Positions 17,075-24,691 of a DNA stretch of 64,000 nucleotides are shown one piece after another (the first letter of the stretch is position 1; each line of letters opens with the position of its first letter). The stretch is from the NCBI GenBank assembly GCA_041690675.1, contig JAWLGU010000005.1:1-64000 (forward strand), given 5' to 3'. The translations under genes and the position numbers were made by a program. Origin of the DNA: UBA7803 sp041690675 (lineage in GTDB: Bacteria; Pseudomonadota; Gammaproteobacteria; Pseudomonadales; Azotimanducaceae). The notes under the pieces were generated by a model. That model was not told the origin of the DNA. It made no database searches and was given only the letters and a program-made list of their open reading frames with translations.

Positions 17075-17779
17075 ATGAGAATCTTGCTGACGCTCGCCGT
17101 TGCGGCGATGCTGTCTTACGGGGGCCCTGCTTCCGCGGCGTTCATCGACTGTGCGAGCTACGCCGGTGGTGGTAACAATCCTGACAACCACGTGGACGGC
17201 CAGACGGCGTGTCTGACCATCACGGAGAAATTCAACGACGAAGGGCAGGCGCCGAACATCAACAACATCAGCGGAGGCGCCGGACTGGACCCGCTGTTCG
17301 GCGGCACCGAGGCGTGGACCGAGCTGGCGACCCGCCCGGATGCCAATCCCGTTGCGATCATCGTCGATAGCAACAACACCCTCATCGACGCCGATGCCGG
17401 AGGCTTCTCGTCCGGCACCTGGGGGATCGCTCAGTCCATCTTCGACCTCTACGCCGAGGTGATGGTCTTCTTCAAGGACGGCCAGCACGGCGCCACGGGT
17501 TACCTGCTGAGCCCGACCGGCGGCTTCTCGGATGTCGCTGGCCTGGTGACGAACGTCCTTGGTGCCGGCGTGCAGTCGGCGACGTGCGCTTACATCGGGG
17601 CGTGCTACGTGGGTGACTTCGCGAACGTCATCCCTGGCACGACCAGTTCCGACGTGATCTCGCACGTCAACATCTATGCCCGCGGTACCCGTACCACGGT
17701 GCCGGAGCCGGGCTCGCTGGCTCTCCTGGGCGCTGGTCTGCTGGGGTTGGGTTTCGTCCGGCGCAGGGCGGCAGCCTGA
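17075..17779 (+). CDS. PEP-CTERM sorting domain protein
   Basis: Secreted surface protein of 234 residues. It has a signal peptide (MRILLTLAVAAMLSYGGPASA, cleavage near residue 21) and a C-terminal exosortase signal: VPEPGSLALLGAG, PEP at about 210-212, then a hydrophobic helix ending in RRRAAA. Exosortase cleaves such signals during export, in strains that usually also make an extracellular polysaccharide. The middle region, rich in Asn, Gly and Asp, is unrecognised. ATG 17075 was chosen because it starts the signal peptide and lies downstream of the sigma-54 promoter. No exosortase gene is in the window. A strong terminator follows. Confidence 0.9.
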   Translation: MRILLTLAVAAMLSYGGPASAAFIDCASYAGGGNNPDNHVDGQTACLTITEKFNDEGQAPNINNISGGAGLDPLFGGTEAWTELATRPDANPVAIIVDSNNTLIDADAGGFSSGTWGIAQSIFDLYAEVMVFFKDGQHGATGYLLSPTGGFSDVAGLVTNVLGAGVQSATCAYIGACYVGDFANVIPGTTSSDVISHVNIYARGTRTTVPEPGSLALLGAGLLGLGFVRRRAAA

Positions 17780-17793
17780 ACCGCTGACCCTTG

Positions 17794-17825
17794 AAAAAAG
17801 CCCGGCAACTGCCGGGCTTTTTTTT
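17794..17825 (+). terminator. Bidirectional Rho-independent terminator
   Basis: Stem GCCCGGC (17800-17806), loop AACT, stem GCCGGGC (17811-17817), flanked by six A and eight T. It can end both the rightward PEP-CTERM transcript and the leftward SDR operon, whose stop is at 17842. Confidence 0.93.
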
Positions 17826-17841
17826 CAGCTCGACTCGTTCT

Positions 17842-18522
17842 TCAGCTCAACCCACTCACCGGCAGAGCCGCCCCGTGGATCGGATTCGCAGCCTCCGAGG
17901 CGAGAAACGCGATCACTTTCGCCATGGCCTCGGGCCGAACCCATTTGGCGAAATCGGCGTCCGGCATGCTGGCCCGGTTGGCCGGCGTATCGATGACGCT
18001 CGGCAGGATGCAGTTGACGTTGATGCCCTGCTCCTTGAGCTCCGCCGCCATGGACTCGGTGAGGCGGATCACCACGCTCTTGGAGGCGCTGTAGGCGCCG
18101 AGCAGACCCACGCCGTGCTGGCCGGCGCCGGCACCGATGTTGACCATCTTGCCGCGCCCCCGGGTCACCATGCCCGGCACCGCGGCCCGGGCCATGTTGA
18201 GCACCGAGCGGGCGTTCAGGCCCATCATGAAGTCCCAGGTCTCGTCGCTGGTCTCGTGCACCGGGTCGCCCATGGTGAAACCGCCGGCGATGTTGCAGAG
18301 CACGTCCACCGGGCCCACCTGGGCTTCGATCTCGGCAACCGCGGCGCGGCAGGCCCCGGCATCGAGCAGATCGCACACCCGGCTGTAGTGCGGGCCTTCG
18401 ATCTCAGCCACGTCGAGGAGCGCGAGCCGCGCGCCGGCGGCGGCGAAATGGTCGGTGGTCGCGCGGCCGAGGGCGCCGGCCGCGCCGGTGATCACCACTA
18501 CCCGTCCCTCGAACTCGCTCAT
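17842..18522 (-). CDS. SDR-family oxidoreductase
   Basis: NAD(P)-dependent short-chain dehydrogenase, 226 residues. The cofactor loop is TGAAGALG near residue 13, the NAG-type motif is NIAGG, and the catalytic pair is in YSASK. The residue 13 before this Tyr, usually the catalytic Ser, lies in IGAGAG and is Ala. The start overlaps the stop of the LLM gene (ATGA). It is the last gene of the operon crotonase-LLM-SDR and could reduce or oxidise a hydroxy/keto intermediate of that pathway. Substrate unknown. Confidence 0.87.
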   Translation of the reverse strand: MSEFEGRVVVITGAAGALGRATTDHFAAAGARLALLDVAEIEGPHYSRVCDLLDAGACRAAVAEIEAQVGPVDVLCNIAGGFTMGDPVHETSDETWDFMMGLNARSVLNMARAAVPGMVTRGRGKMVNIGAGAGQHGVGLLGAYSASKSVVIRLTESMAAELKEQGINVNCILPSVIDTPANRASMPDADFAKWVRPEAMAKVIAFLASEAANPIHGAALPVSGLS

Positions 18523-19391
18523 GGCTTCAACGCCTCCAGCGCTTCCCAGTGCAGATCGCCGAACTGGCCGTTGGGGTTCACCGGCTGAATGCAGACGTGG
18601 CTGGCGCCGGCGTCGAAATGCTCCTGGATGCGCGCCTTGATCCGGTCGACGCTGCCCCAGGCGAAGGTGGCGTCGATGAACCTATCGGAGCCGCCGTTCT
18701 CGAAGTCGCTCTCTTCCAGGCCCATGCGCAGCCAGTTGTTGCGGTAGTTGGGCAGGCCGGTGTAGATCCGGGCGACGGGCCTCGCCAGCTCCCGGGCCTT
18801 GGCGGGATCCGTTTCGAGGATCACTTTCTGCTCCACGCAGAGCCACTTGTCCGGGCCGAGGATCTTCCGCGCCATGGCGGTGTGCTCGGGGGAGGTGAAG
18901 TAGGGATGGGCGCCCTGGCACGTGTCCCGCGCCAGCTCCAGCATCTTCGGACCGAGCGCGGCGATGACTCGGGGCGGCGTCTCGGCGGGCCGGGCGCCGT
19001 TGTAGGGCGCCGCGTCCATGCCTTCGAGGTACTTGCGCATGGTGGCCACCGGGGGGCCGTACTCGAGGCCCCGGACACCCTCGACGAGCGGCTTGTGCGA
19101 GACGCCCATCCCGAGCAGGAAGCGATTGCCGGACTGCTCGGCCAGGGTCATCTGCCCGGCTAGTGCGACGCCGGGCTCGCGGTGATAGATGTTGGCGATG
19201 CCGGTGGCGACGACGAGCTTCTCGGTGTTGGCGAGGAGCCACGAGGCGTGCACCAGCGGGTGCCGGCCCACCGTCTCCGGAATCCACAGCGCCGCGTAGC
19301 CGAGCTGCTCGATGCGCTGCGCGGCCTGGGCGGCTGCGCCGGCGGGCAGGCCGTCGAAGAAATACCAGACGCCGAGTCTGCCGAGATTCAT
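18519..19391 (-). CDS. LLM-class (luciferase-like) flavin/F420 oxidoreductase
   Basis: TIM-barrel oxidoreductase of the luciferase-like family, 290 residues. It begins MNLGRLGVWYFFDG, contains LGYAALWIPETVGRHPL and the NRFLLGMGVSH motif that contacts the flavin or F420, and ends with GASHVCIQPVNPNG. It most resembles the F420-type subfamily (TIGR03620-like) annotated mainly in actinobacteria, but cofactor choice cannot be proved here. ATG 19391 has a perfect AGGAGG six bases upstream. The gene sits between a crotonase and an SDR in one operon, so it probably acts on an acyl-CoA or cyclic intermediate. Confidence 0.85.
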   Translation of the reverse strand: MNLGRLGVWYFFDGLPAGAAAQAAQRIEQLGYAALWIPETVGRHPLVHASWLLANTEKLVVATGIANIYHREPGVALAGQMTLAEQSGNRFLLGMGVSHKPLVEGVRGLEYGPPVATMRKYLEGMDAAPYNGARPAETPPRVIAALGPKMLELARDTCQGAHPYFTSPEHTAMARKILGPDKWLCVEQKVILETDPAKARELARPVARIYTGLPNYRNNWLRMGLEESDFENGGSDRFIDATFAWGSVDRIKARIQEHFDAGASHVCIQPVNPNGQFGDLHWEALEALKP

Positions 19392-19405
19392 GGTGACCTC
19401 CTGGT

Positions 19406-20206
19406 TCACTTGGCTTCGAAGCTGCCTGGCCGGCGTTCAGCCACGGCCCGGATCCCCTCCTGAGCGTCCTCGGTCGCCCGCAGCCATTGCTGCTCGGACA
19501 GCTCGTGCTCGGTGGCCTTGGCCACCGCCTCCGCCAGGTCGCCGCGCAGGGTGGCCCGCACGGATTTGACGGCCAGGGGCGCGTTCTCCGCGATCTCCCG
19601 GGCCAGCTCCAGCGCCCGGGCGCGCAGGTTCGCCTGGTCGGTGAGAACGTCCACCAGGCCGAGCTGCAGAGCCTCCTCGCCGCCGATGCGGCGGCCGGTG
19701 AGCAGCATCATCGCCGCCGCCTGATGGCCCACGATCCGGGGCAGGGTCACGGAGATGCCGAAGCCCTGATGGATGCCGAGCTTCACGAAGTTGGCGGCGA
19801 ACCGCGCTTCCGGGCACGCCACCCGGAAATCCGGCACCAGGGCGAGCCCCAGGCCACCGCCGATGGCGGCACCGTGGATGGCGCCGACCACTGGCTTGCT
19901 GTTGGCGAACAGCCGGGCCGCTTCCCGATACAGAATTCCGGTGGTGTTTCGAAATCCTTCCTCGGTAAAATCGCGGCTTCCGGAATCATCGTCCTTGCCG
20001 CTTCCGAAATTCGCCCCGGCGCAGAAGTGCTTCCCCTCGGCGGCCAGCACAATGGCCCGGCAATCGGGGTCGTCGTCGGCTGCCGCGAATGCGTTCGCTA
20101 TCTGACCAATGAGAGAGTGGTCGAAGAAGTTGTTCGGCGGGCGTTGAATCTCGACGGTCATCACGTGGTCGTCGAGGGTCACGGCAATGTCGGTGTACTC
20201 GGTCAT
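19406..20206 (-). CDS. Enoyl-CoA hydratase/isomerase family protein
   Basis: Crotonase-fold protein of 266 residues; the fold stabilises thioester enolates. The oxyanion-hole segments are HFCAGANFGSG and HGAAIGGGLGL. The usual first catalytic Glu position lies around FVKLGIHQGFG, where no Glu is visible, so hydratase activity is not assured and isomerase, hydrolase or lyase chemistry is possible. An insertion rich in Asp/Ser follows the first oxyanion motif. It is the first gene of a leftward operon with the LLM and SDR genes and is divergent from the MATE transporter. Confidence 0.85.
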   Translation of the reverse strand: MTEYTDIAVTLDDHVMTVEIQRPPNNFFDHSLIGQIANAFAAADDDPDCRAIVLAAEGKHFCAGANFGSGKDDDSGSRDFTEEGFRNTTGILYREAARLFANSKPVVGAIHGAAIGGGLGLALVPDFRVACPEARFAANFVKLGIHQGFGISVTLPRIVGHQAAAMMLLTGRRIGGEEALQLGLVDVLTDQANLRARALELAREIAENAPLAVKSVRATLRGDLAEAVAKATEHELSEQQWLRATEDAQEGIRAVAERRPGSFEAK

Positions 20207-20329
20207 GGTCTATGTTGTTCCCAGAAGTGTTTGCGCATCGGCCGCCTGGCCGAAGCGACGGACGGTTTTCCCCAGGCACCCGCGAAAGAGCGGGAAATAG
20301 TAGCAGTCGGGTCGAGGTAACGCACGGCA

Positions 20330-21715
20330 GTGGCAACGGTGGAGGAGGTCCAGATCGCTCCGGCGGAGGAGCGGCGACCCGGCATCTGGGAGCTTGCGCT
20401 GCCGTCCATCCTCGGCAACCTGTCGTTCACCATTGTCGCCATGGCGCAGACCAAGTTCGTCGGCGAGCTGGGGGCCCAGGCTCTGGCGGCGGTGGGAGCG
20501 GGTCAGCGCGTATTCTTCGCCATGCAGGCGATCCTGATGGCCGTGAGCGTGGGCACCACGGCGCTGGTGTCCCGGGCCTGGGGGGCGCGGGACTACCGCG
20601 AGGCGAGCCGCATCACCATGGCGTCCCTGGTGCTGGCGGGTGCCTTCGCGCTGGCGGTGACCGTGCTGGGTCTGCTGTTCGCGCGCCAGGTGGCGGGCGT
20701 GTTCGGGCTCGATCCCCACACCCTGGACCTGGCCGCCGCGAACATCCGCTGGCTGAGCGTGTTCAACGTGGCTTTCGCCGTGAACTTCATCCTGAGCGCG
20801 GCGCTGCGCGCCTCCGGCGACGCCTGGTCGCCGCTGTGGATCAGCGGCGCCATGAATCTCCTGAACTTGCCGGTGCTGTACGCGCTGGTGCTCGGCAACT
20901 GGGGGTTCCCTCGGCTCGGGGTGGCGGGTGCCGCCATCGCCCTGGGTGTCTCCTTCAGCGTGGGCGCCGTGGTGCTGCTCGGTCTCTGGGTGAGGAACAA
21001 GTTCCGGGTCAAGCACGTCAGCGGCGGCTGGTGGCGGCGTCACCGCCTCAAGCAGCTCCTCGACATCGGCTATCCCGCCGCCGTGGAGCAGGGCGTGTTC
21101 CAGGTGGGCTTCTTCGCCTTCCTGATGCTCATCGGCAACTTCTACGGCACCGAGGCCTTCGCCGCCTACAACATCGGCGTCAATCTGCTCACCGTGTGCA
21201 TGACCGTGGGCTTCGGCTTCTCCATCGCCGGCTCCACCCTGGTGGGTCAGCACCTGGGAGCCAGCGATCACGCCGCCGCCACCCGCAGCGGCTGGCGCGC
21301 CATGTGGCTCGCCATGCTGATCATGGGCTCGCTGGGGGCCCTGGTGGTCTACTACTCCCAGGGGCTGGCGACGTTCTTTCTGGGCAACGAGCCGCTCACC
21401 ATCGAGTACACGGTGCAGTTCATTCACGTCCTGGGCTCCATGATGCCCCTGATGGCGGTGGACTTCGCCATCGGCGGGGCCCTGCGGGGGGCGGGGGATA
21501 CGCGGTTCCCGCTGGTGGCCACGTTCCTGGGACTGATCGGCATGCGTTGCGGGCTGGCGGTACTGGCCACCTATCTGCAGCTCCCGGTATTCTGGGTCTA
21601 CGCGGCGCTGGTGGGAGACTACATGCTTAAGGGCGCGCTGCTCATCTGGCGGTTCTACGGCGGCCGCTGGCGCACCGTGATCCACACCGAGGAGATGGGC
21701 ATCCGGCATGCCTGA
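20330..21715 (+). CDS. MATE family efflux transporter
   Basis: Inner-membrane multidrug/toxin extrusion transporter, 461 residues with about twelve hydrophobic helices arranged as two similar halves. Family motifs include the N-terminal PSILGNLSFTIVAMAQTKFVG, the VSRAWGARDYREA loop and the second-half VEQGVFQVGFFAF and STLVGQHLGA. It would export cationic compounds using H+ or Na+. The start is a GTG at 20330 with a weak ribosome site. It overlaps the start of the following Fpg/Nei glycosylase gene by eight bases. Confidence 0.92.
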   Translation: MATVEEVQIAPAEERRPGIWELALPSILGNLSFTIVAMAQTKFVGELGAQALAAVGAGQRVFFAMQAILMAVSVGTTALVSRAWGARDYREASRITMASLVLAGAFALAVTVLGLLFARQVAGVFGLDPHTLDLAAANIRWLSVFNVAFAVNFILSAALRASGDAWSPLWISGAMNLLNLPVLYALVLGNWGFPRLGVAGAAIALGVSFSVGAVVLLGLWVRNKFRVKHVSGGWWRRHRLKQLLDIGYPAAVEQGVFQVGFFAFLMLIGNFYGTEAFAAYNIGVNLLTVCMTVGFGFSIAGSTLVGQHLGASDHAAATRSGWRAMWLAMLIMGSLGALVVYYSQGLATFFLGNEPLTIEYTVQFIHVLGSMMPLMAVDFAIGGALRGAGDTRFPLVATFLGLIGMRCGLAVLATYLQLPVFWVYAALVGDYMLKGALLIWRFYGGRWRTVIHTEEMGIRHA

Positions 21716-22592
21716 GCTGCCGGACCTCACGGTCTATCGGGAGCACCTGGACGCGCGGATCCGGGGCCGGACCCTCGAGGGCATTCGGCTGGTCAGCCCC
21801 TTCGTTCTGCGCACCGTGACCCCGGCGATCGACGAGGTGCGCGGGCGGCAGGTGACCGGCTGCTCGCGGCTCGCCAAGCAGCTCGTGATCGAGCTGGAGG
21901 GCGACTACTTCGTCGTGCTGCATCTCATGATCGCCGGCCGGCTGCAGTGGCGCGCCGCCGGGGCTGCCGTGCCGAAACGGGTGGGCCTGGCGGCCCTGGA
22001 CTTCAGCGACGGCACCTTGCTGTTCACGGAGGCGGGCAAGAAGAGGCGGGCTTCGCTGCGGCTGGTGCAGGGCCGCGACGGCTTGGCGGCGCTCGATCCG
22101 GGAGGCCTCGAGGTGCTCGAGGCGGACTACCCGGCGTTCGCGGCCCGGCTGAAGGAAACCCGGCACACCCTGAAGCGCGCGCTCACGGATCAGCGGGTGC
22201 TCTCCGGCATCGGCAACGCCTATTCCGACGAGATTCTGCTGCGGGCGCGCCTCTCGCCCTTCAAGCAGGCTCATGCCGCGAGCGACGAGGAGCTCGAGCG
22301 GCTGTTCGAGGCCTGCGTGAGCGTGTTGACGGAGTGGACGGAGCGCCTGCGCCGCGAGGCCGGCAACGACTTCCCGGTGCGGGTGACGGCGTTCCACCCC
22401 GAGATGGCCGTCCACGGCCGCTACCGCCAGCCCTGCCCGATGTGCGGCTCGCCGGTTCAGCGTATACGCTACGCGGAGAACGAAGCCAACTACTGCGCCC
22501 GGTGCCAGACGGGCGGCCGCCTGCTGGCAGACCGCGCCCTGTCGCGGCTGCTCAAGGACAACTGGCCCAGGCGGCTGGAGGACCTGGAGTAG
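21708..22592 (+). CDS. Fpg/Nei family DNA glycosylase
   Basis: Bifunctional base-excision repair glycosylase/AP lyase, 294 residues. The N-terminal MPELPD provides the catalytic Pro2 and Glu3. The helix-two-turn-helix element is GIGNAYSDEIL, and the C-terminal zinc finger has the CPMC...CARC cysteines around IRYAENEANY. Whether it prefers 8-oxoguanine (MutM) or oxidised pyrimidines (Nei) cannot be fixed; it is not the canonical MutM with MPELPEVE. It overlaps the MATE gene and is co-transcribed with it. Confidence 0.92.
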   Translation: MPELPDLTVYREHLDARIRGRTLEGIRLVSPFVLRTVTPAIDEVRGRQVTGCSRLAKQLVIELEGDYFVVLHLMIAGRLQWRAAGAAVPKRVGLAALDFSDGTLLFTEAGKKRRASLRLVQGRDGLAALDPGGLEVLEADYPAFAARLKETRHTLKRALTDQRVLSGIGNAYSDEILLRARLSPFKQAHAASDEELERLFEACVSVLTEWTERLRREAGNDFPVRVTAFHPEMAVHGRYRQPCPMCGSPVQRIRYAENEANYCARCQTGGRLLADRALSRLLKDNWPRRLEDLE

Positions 22593-22637
22593 TCGCGGCG
22601 GCGGCTCAGCCGGGTTGACGGGCGCGCTGCGGCGACG

Positions 22638-23201
22638 TCATTCGTCCCGACCGGGAAACCCGCGCATGACGCCCGCCACGGCGCGATCCACCACACCCGC
22701 GTCCGCCGGGAGCTTGAAGGCCGTGGTAGCGCCTGTCCACAGTTCGTGACCTTGGTCCCGGTCCATCGCCCGGATCGCGAGCCGGTAGCGCACATCCGGG
22801 TCACCGCCGCCACCCACCCCGACCGACGTGCCGACCGAGCCGCCGACGTGGCGACCCCACGTTCCCGCGCCGATGCCGATGGTCACCGGGCTAGAACGCT
22901 GGCCCCGTTGATGCTCGACAGTGTAGTAGCCGACCAGGAAGTCTGGGGCGTCCGGCGACTCACGGTAACCCTTCTTCAGCAGCTCGGCGCGCAGCGCCTG
23001 GCGAACCTGGGAATCCAGCACCGTCTGCGGCGTGTCGCCCGGGCCCTCCGCCCAGGCGTACGTCGAGAAGGCTGGGAGATTCGCGTCCGGCGCGCTCGCC
23101 CATTCGGGCCCGGGGCCGCCGACTGCAGCACAGCCGGCGATCGAGCAAAGCAGTAAGAGCGTCGAGGCCACCCATCCCGGTCTGGGCCGCTTGCTGACCA
23201 T
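22638..23201 (-). CDS. DUF4136-type lipoprotein
   Basis: Probable membrane lipoprotein of 187 residues. A signal peptide (MVSKRPRPGWVASTLLLLCS) leads to a lipobox ending IAGC. The mature part has the DUF4136 pattern: FSTYAWAEG, a helix DSQVRQALRAELLKKGYRE and then APDFLVGYYT, a Gly-rich segment, and a C-terminal YRLAIRAMDRDQGHELWTG. Function unknown. The frame is open to an ATG at 23216, but that start has its GGAG too close, and 23201 begins a better signal peptide. Confidence 0.8.
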   Translation of the reverse strand: MVSKRPRPGWVASTLLLLCSIAGCAAVGGPGPEWASAPDANLPAFSTYAWAEGPGDTPQTVLDSQVRQALRAELLKKGYRESPDAPDFLVGYYTVEHQRGQRSSPVTIGIGAGTWGRHVGGSVGTSVGVGGGGDPDVRYRLAIRAMDRDQGHELWTGATTAFKLPADAGVVDRAVAGVMRGFPGRDE

Positions 23202-23340
23202 GTTCTCGAGTTCCATTCTCCGGCAAGGGCGTCCCTGACAGTGTTGCGGGTCAGCCGTATGGCTGCAACCTCGATTCCGGCCTGTTGGACATGCCGGCTC
23301 AGTGCGCGTCGTGCCCCGGAGCTTCAGCCAACCGGAGCGC

Positions 23341-23649
23341 TCAGGCGGTCAGGAAGTTCACGAGCTGCGGGTAGGTCTGCAGCCCCACCACGCTGCGCAC
23401 CGGCTCACCGTCCTGCAGCAGCATCAGGGTCGGCATCGCTCTGACGCCGTACCTGGCGGCGAGCCCCGGGGCCGCCTCCACGTCCACCCGCACCAGGGGC
23501 GGGGTGTCCGGCGAGGCCTCGAGCTGGCGCAGCTGGGGTTCCATGGCTTTGCACGGGCCGCACCAGGGGGCGCTGAACTTGACGAGCACGGTGCCGGGGG
23601 CGGTGAGCGCGGCTGTCCACTGTCGTTCCAGATCCGATGTGGTGGTCAC
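23341..23649 (-). CDS. Thioredoxin-family protein
   Basis: Small cytoplasmic thiol-disulfide protein of 102 residues with the active site APWCGPCKAMEP and the cis-proline loop RAMPTL, both in standard positions, so it should be redox-active. The start is a GTG at 23649 with GGAG six bases upstream; the frame is open further but has no better start. It is divergent from the LysR regulator, the usual geometry for a LysR target, though trx regulation by LysR is only an inference. It is not the housekeeping trxA context. Confidence 0.88.
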   Translation of the reverse strand: MTTTSDLERQWTAALTAPGTVLVKFSAPWCGPCKAMEPQLRQLEASPDTPPLVRVDVEAAPGLAARYGVRAMPTLMLLQDGEPVRSVVGLQTYPQLVNFLTA

Positions 23650-23704
23650 GGGTATCTCCAGTTCGAGGTGAGTTGGGGGATACGCTACAGACGACCCGAC
23701 CTGG

Positions 23705-23714
23705 CAACTAGTTG
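23705..23714 (+). promoter_or_regulatory. Palindrome in the trx-lysR intergenic region
   Basis: CAACTAGTTG is a perfect 10-bp dyad midway between the divergent thioredoxin and LysR genes, next to a TTGTTCCGATAATG stretch that could be the regulator's own promoter. A candidate LysR-type binding site, on position only. Confidence 0.3.
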
Positions 23715-23773
23715 GGCAAAAGCAGCTACATTGTTCCGATAATGAGACAGTCCCTGACGCAGCCGCGGAGCGC

Positions 23774-24691
23774 ATGATGAACCTCGAAGACCTGCGATTG
23801 TTCGCCGCCGTGGCCCGGGCCGGTTCGTTCAGCGCCGCCGCCCGAGCCCTGGGGATGCCCAAAGGCACGTTGAGCCGGCGGGTTGCGGCGTTCGAGCGGT
23901 ACCTGGGCGCCCGGATGATTCACCGCACCACCCGGCGCCTCAGTCTCAGCGAGGACGTCCGGCGTCTGCTCGCCGCCGCGGCGCCGTTGCTCGACGAGCT
24001 CGAGGGTCTGGGTGAGGAATTCCGTTCCCTGCAGCGTGAGCCGGTAGGGCCGCTGCGCCTGCAGGTGCCCGCGGAGCTCCTCACCGACGAGCTGGCCCGT
24101 CTCCTCACCGGGTTCGCCCGGGCCTATCCGGGCATCGCCGTGGAGTGTGCCCACTACCAGCGCAGCGCCCTGGCGGATCCCGATCGGTTCGACCTGACCT
24201 TGCTGGTCTACGAATGGGCGCTGCCCGCGTCCGACTGGATTGCGGTGCCGTTCCTGAGCCTGCAGCAGGGGGTGTTTGCCGCCCCCGGCGCCGTGCGGGA
24301 ACCGCTGGTGTCCCTGCAGCGGCTGCAGCACCTGCCGGCGGTGCTGCCGGTGGACGAGCCGCTCTGGCACTTTCGAGCGGGGCGCCGGGTCGAGACTGTG
24401 GCGATGACGGCGGCCCTCACCCTCGACAGCCTGGCGCTGCGCCTGCGCGCGGCGGAGCTCGGTGGCGGGATCGTCAAGGCGCCGGTGCTGCTGGCGGACG
24501 CTGCGGTGCGCGCCGGGCGACTGGCGCCGGTCGGTTTGCCCCGGGAGCCGGTTGCCCTGTCCGTGGCGCTGTTCTATCGCAGCCGGACGCTGCCGGCCCG
24601 GGTGCGGGTGTTCATCGATTATCTGCAGACCAACCTGGTCGCCTCAGGGGCCCCTCCCGGGGAAACGGTCGGTGACGGACCCGCGCCGTAG
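23774..24691 (+). CDS. LysR-family transcriptional regulator
   Basis: DNA-binding regulator of 305 residues. The N-terminal winged helix-turn-helix has the LysR pattern: LEDLRLFAAVARAGSFSAAA, then LSRRVAAFERYLGARMIHRTTRRL. A substrate-binding domain follows from about residue 90. The closest general group is the AaeR/CrgA-like cluster that ends with FIDYLQTNL. The inducer is unknown. Its last 48 bases overlap, on the opposite strand, the end of the CinA/nucleotidyltransferase fusion. Confidence 0.92.
   Translation: MMNLEDLRLFAAVARAGSFSAAARALGMPKGTLSRRVAAFERYLGARMIHRTTRRLSLSEDVRRLLAAAAPLLDELEGLGEEFRSLQREPVGPLRLQVPAELLTDELARLLTGFARAYPGIAVECAHYQRSALADPDRFDLTLLVYEWALPASDWIAVPFLSLQQGVFAAPGAVREPLVSLQRLQHLPAVLPVDEPLWHFRAGRRVETVAMTAALTLDSLALRLRAAELGGGIVKAPVLLADAAVRAGRLAPVGLPREPVALSVALFYRSRTLPARVRVFIDYLQTNLVASGAPPGETVGDGPAP

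Noticed and set aside
16951..17175. Short frame in the leader of the PEP-CTERM gene
   Set aside because: It crosses the sigma-54 promoter and has no ribosome site or family pattern.
23202..23340. Small gene or RNA in the 139-bp gap between the DUF4136 lipoprotein and thioredoxin genes
   Set aside because: No ribosome site with a credible frame and no stable hairpin with T tract was seen.
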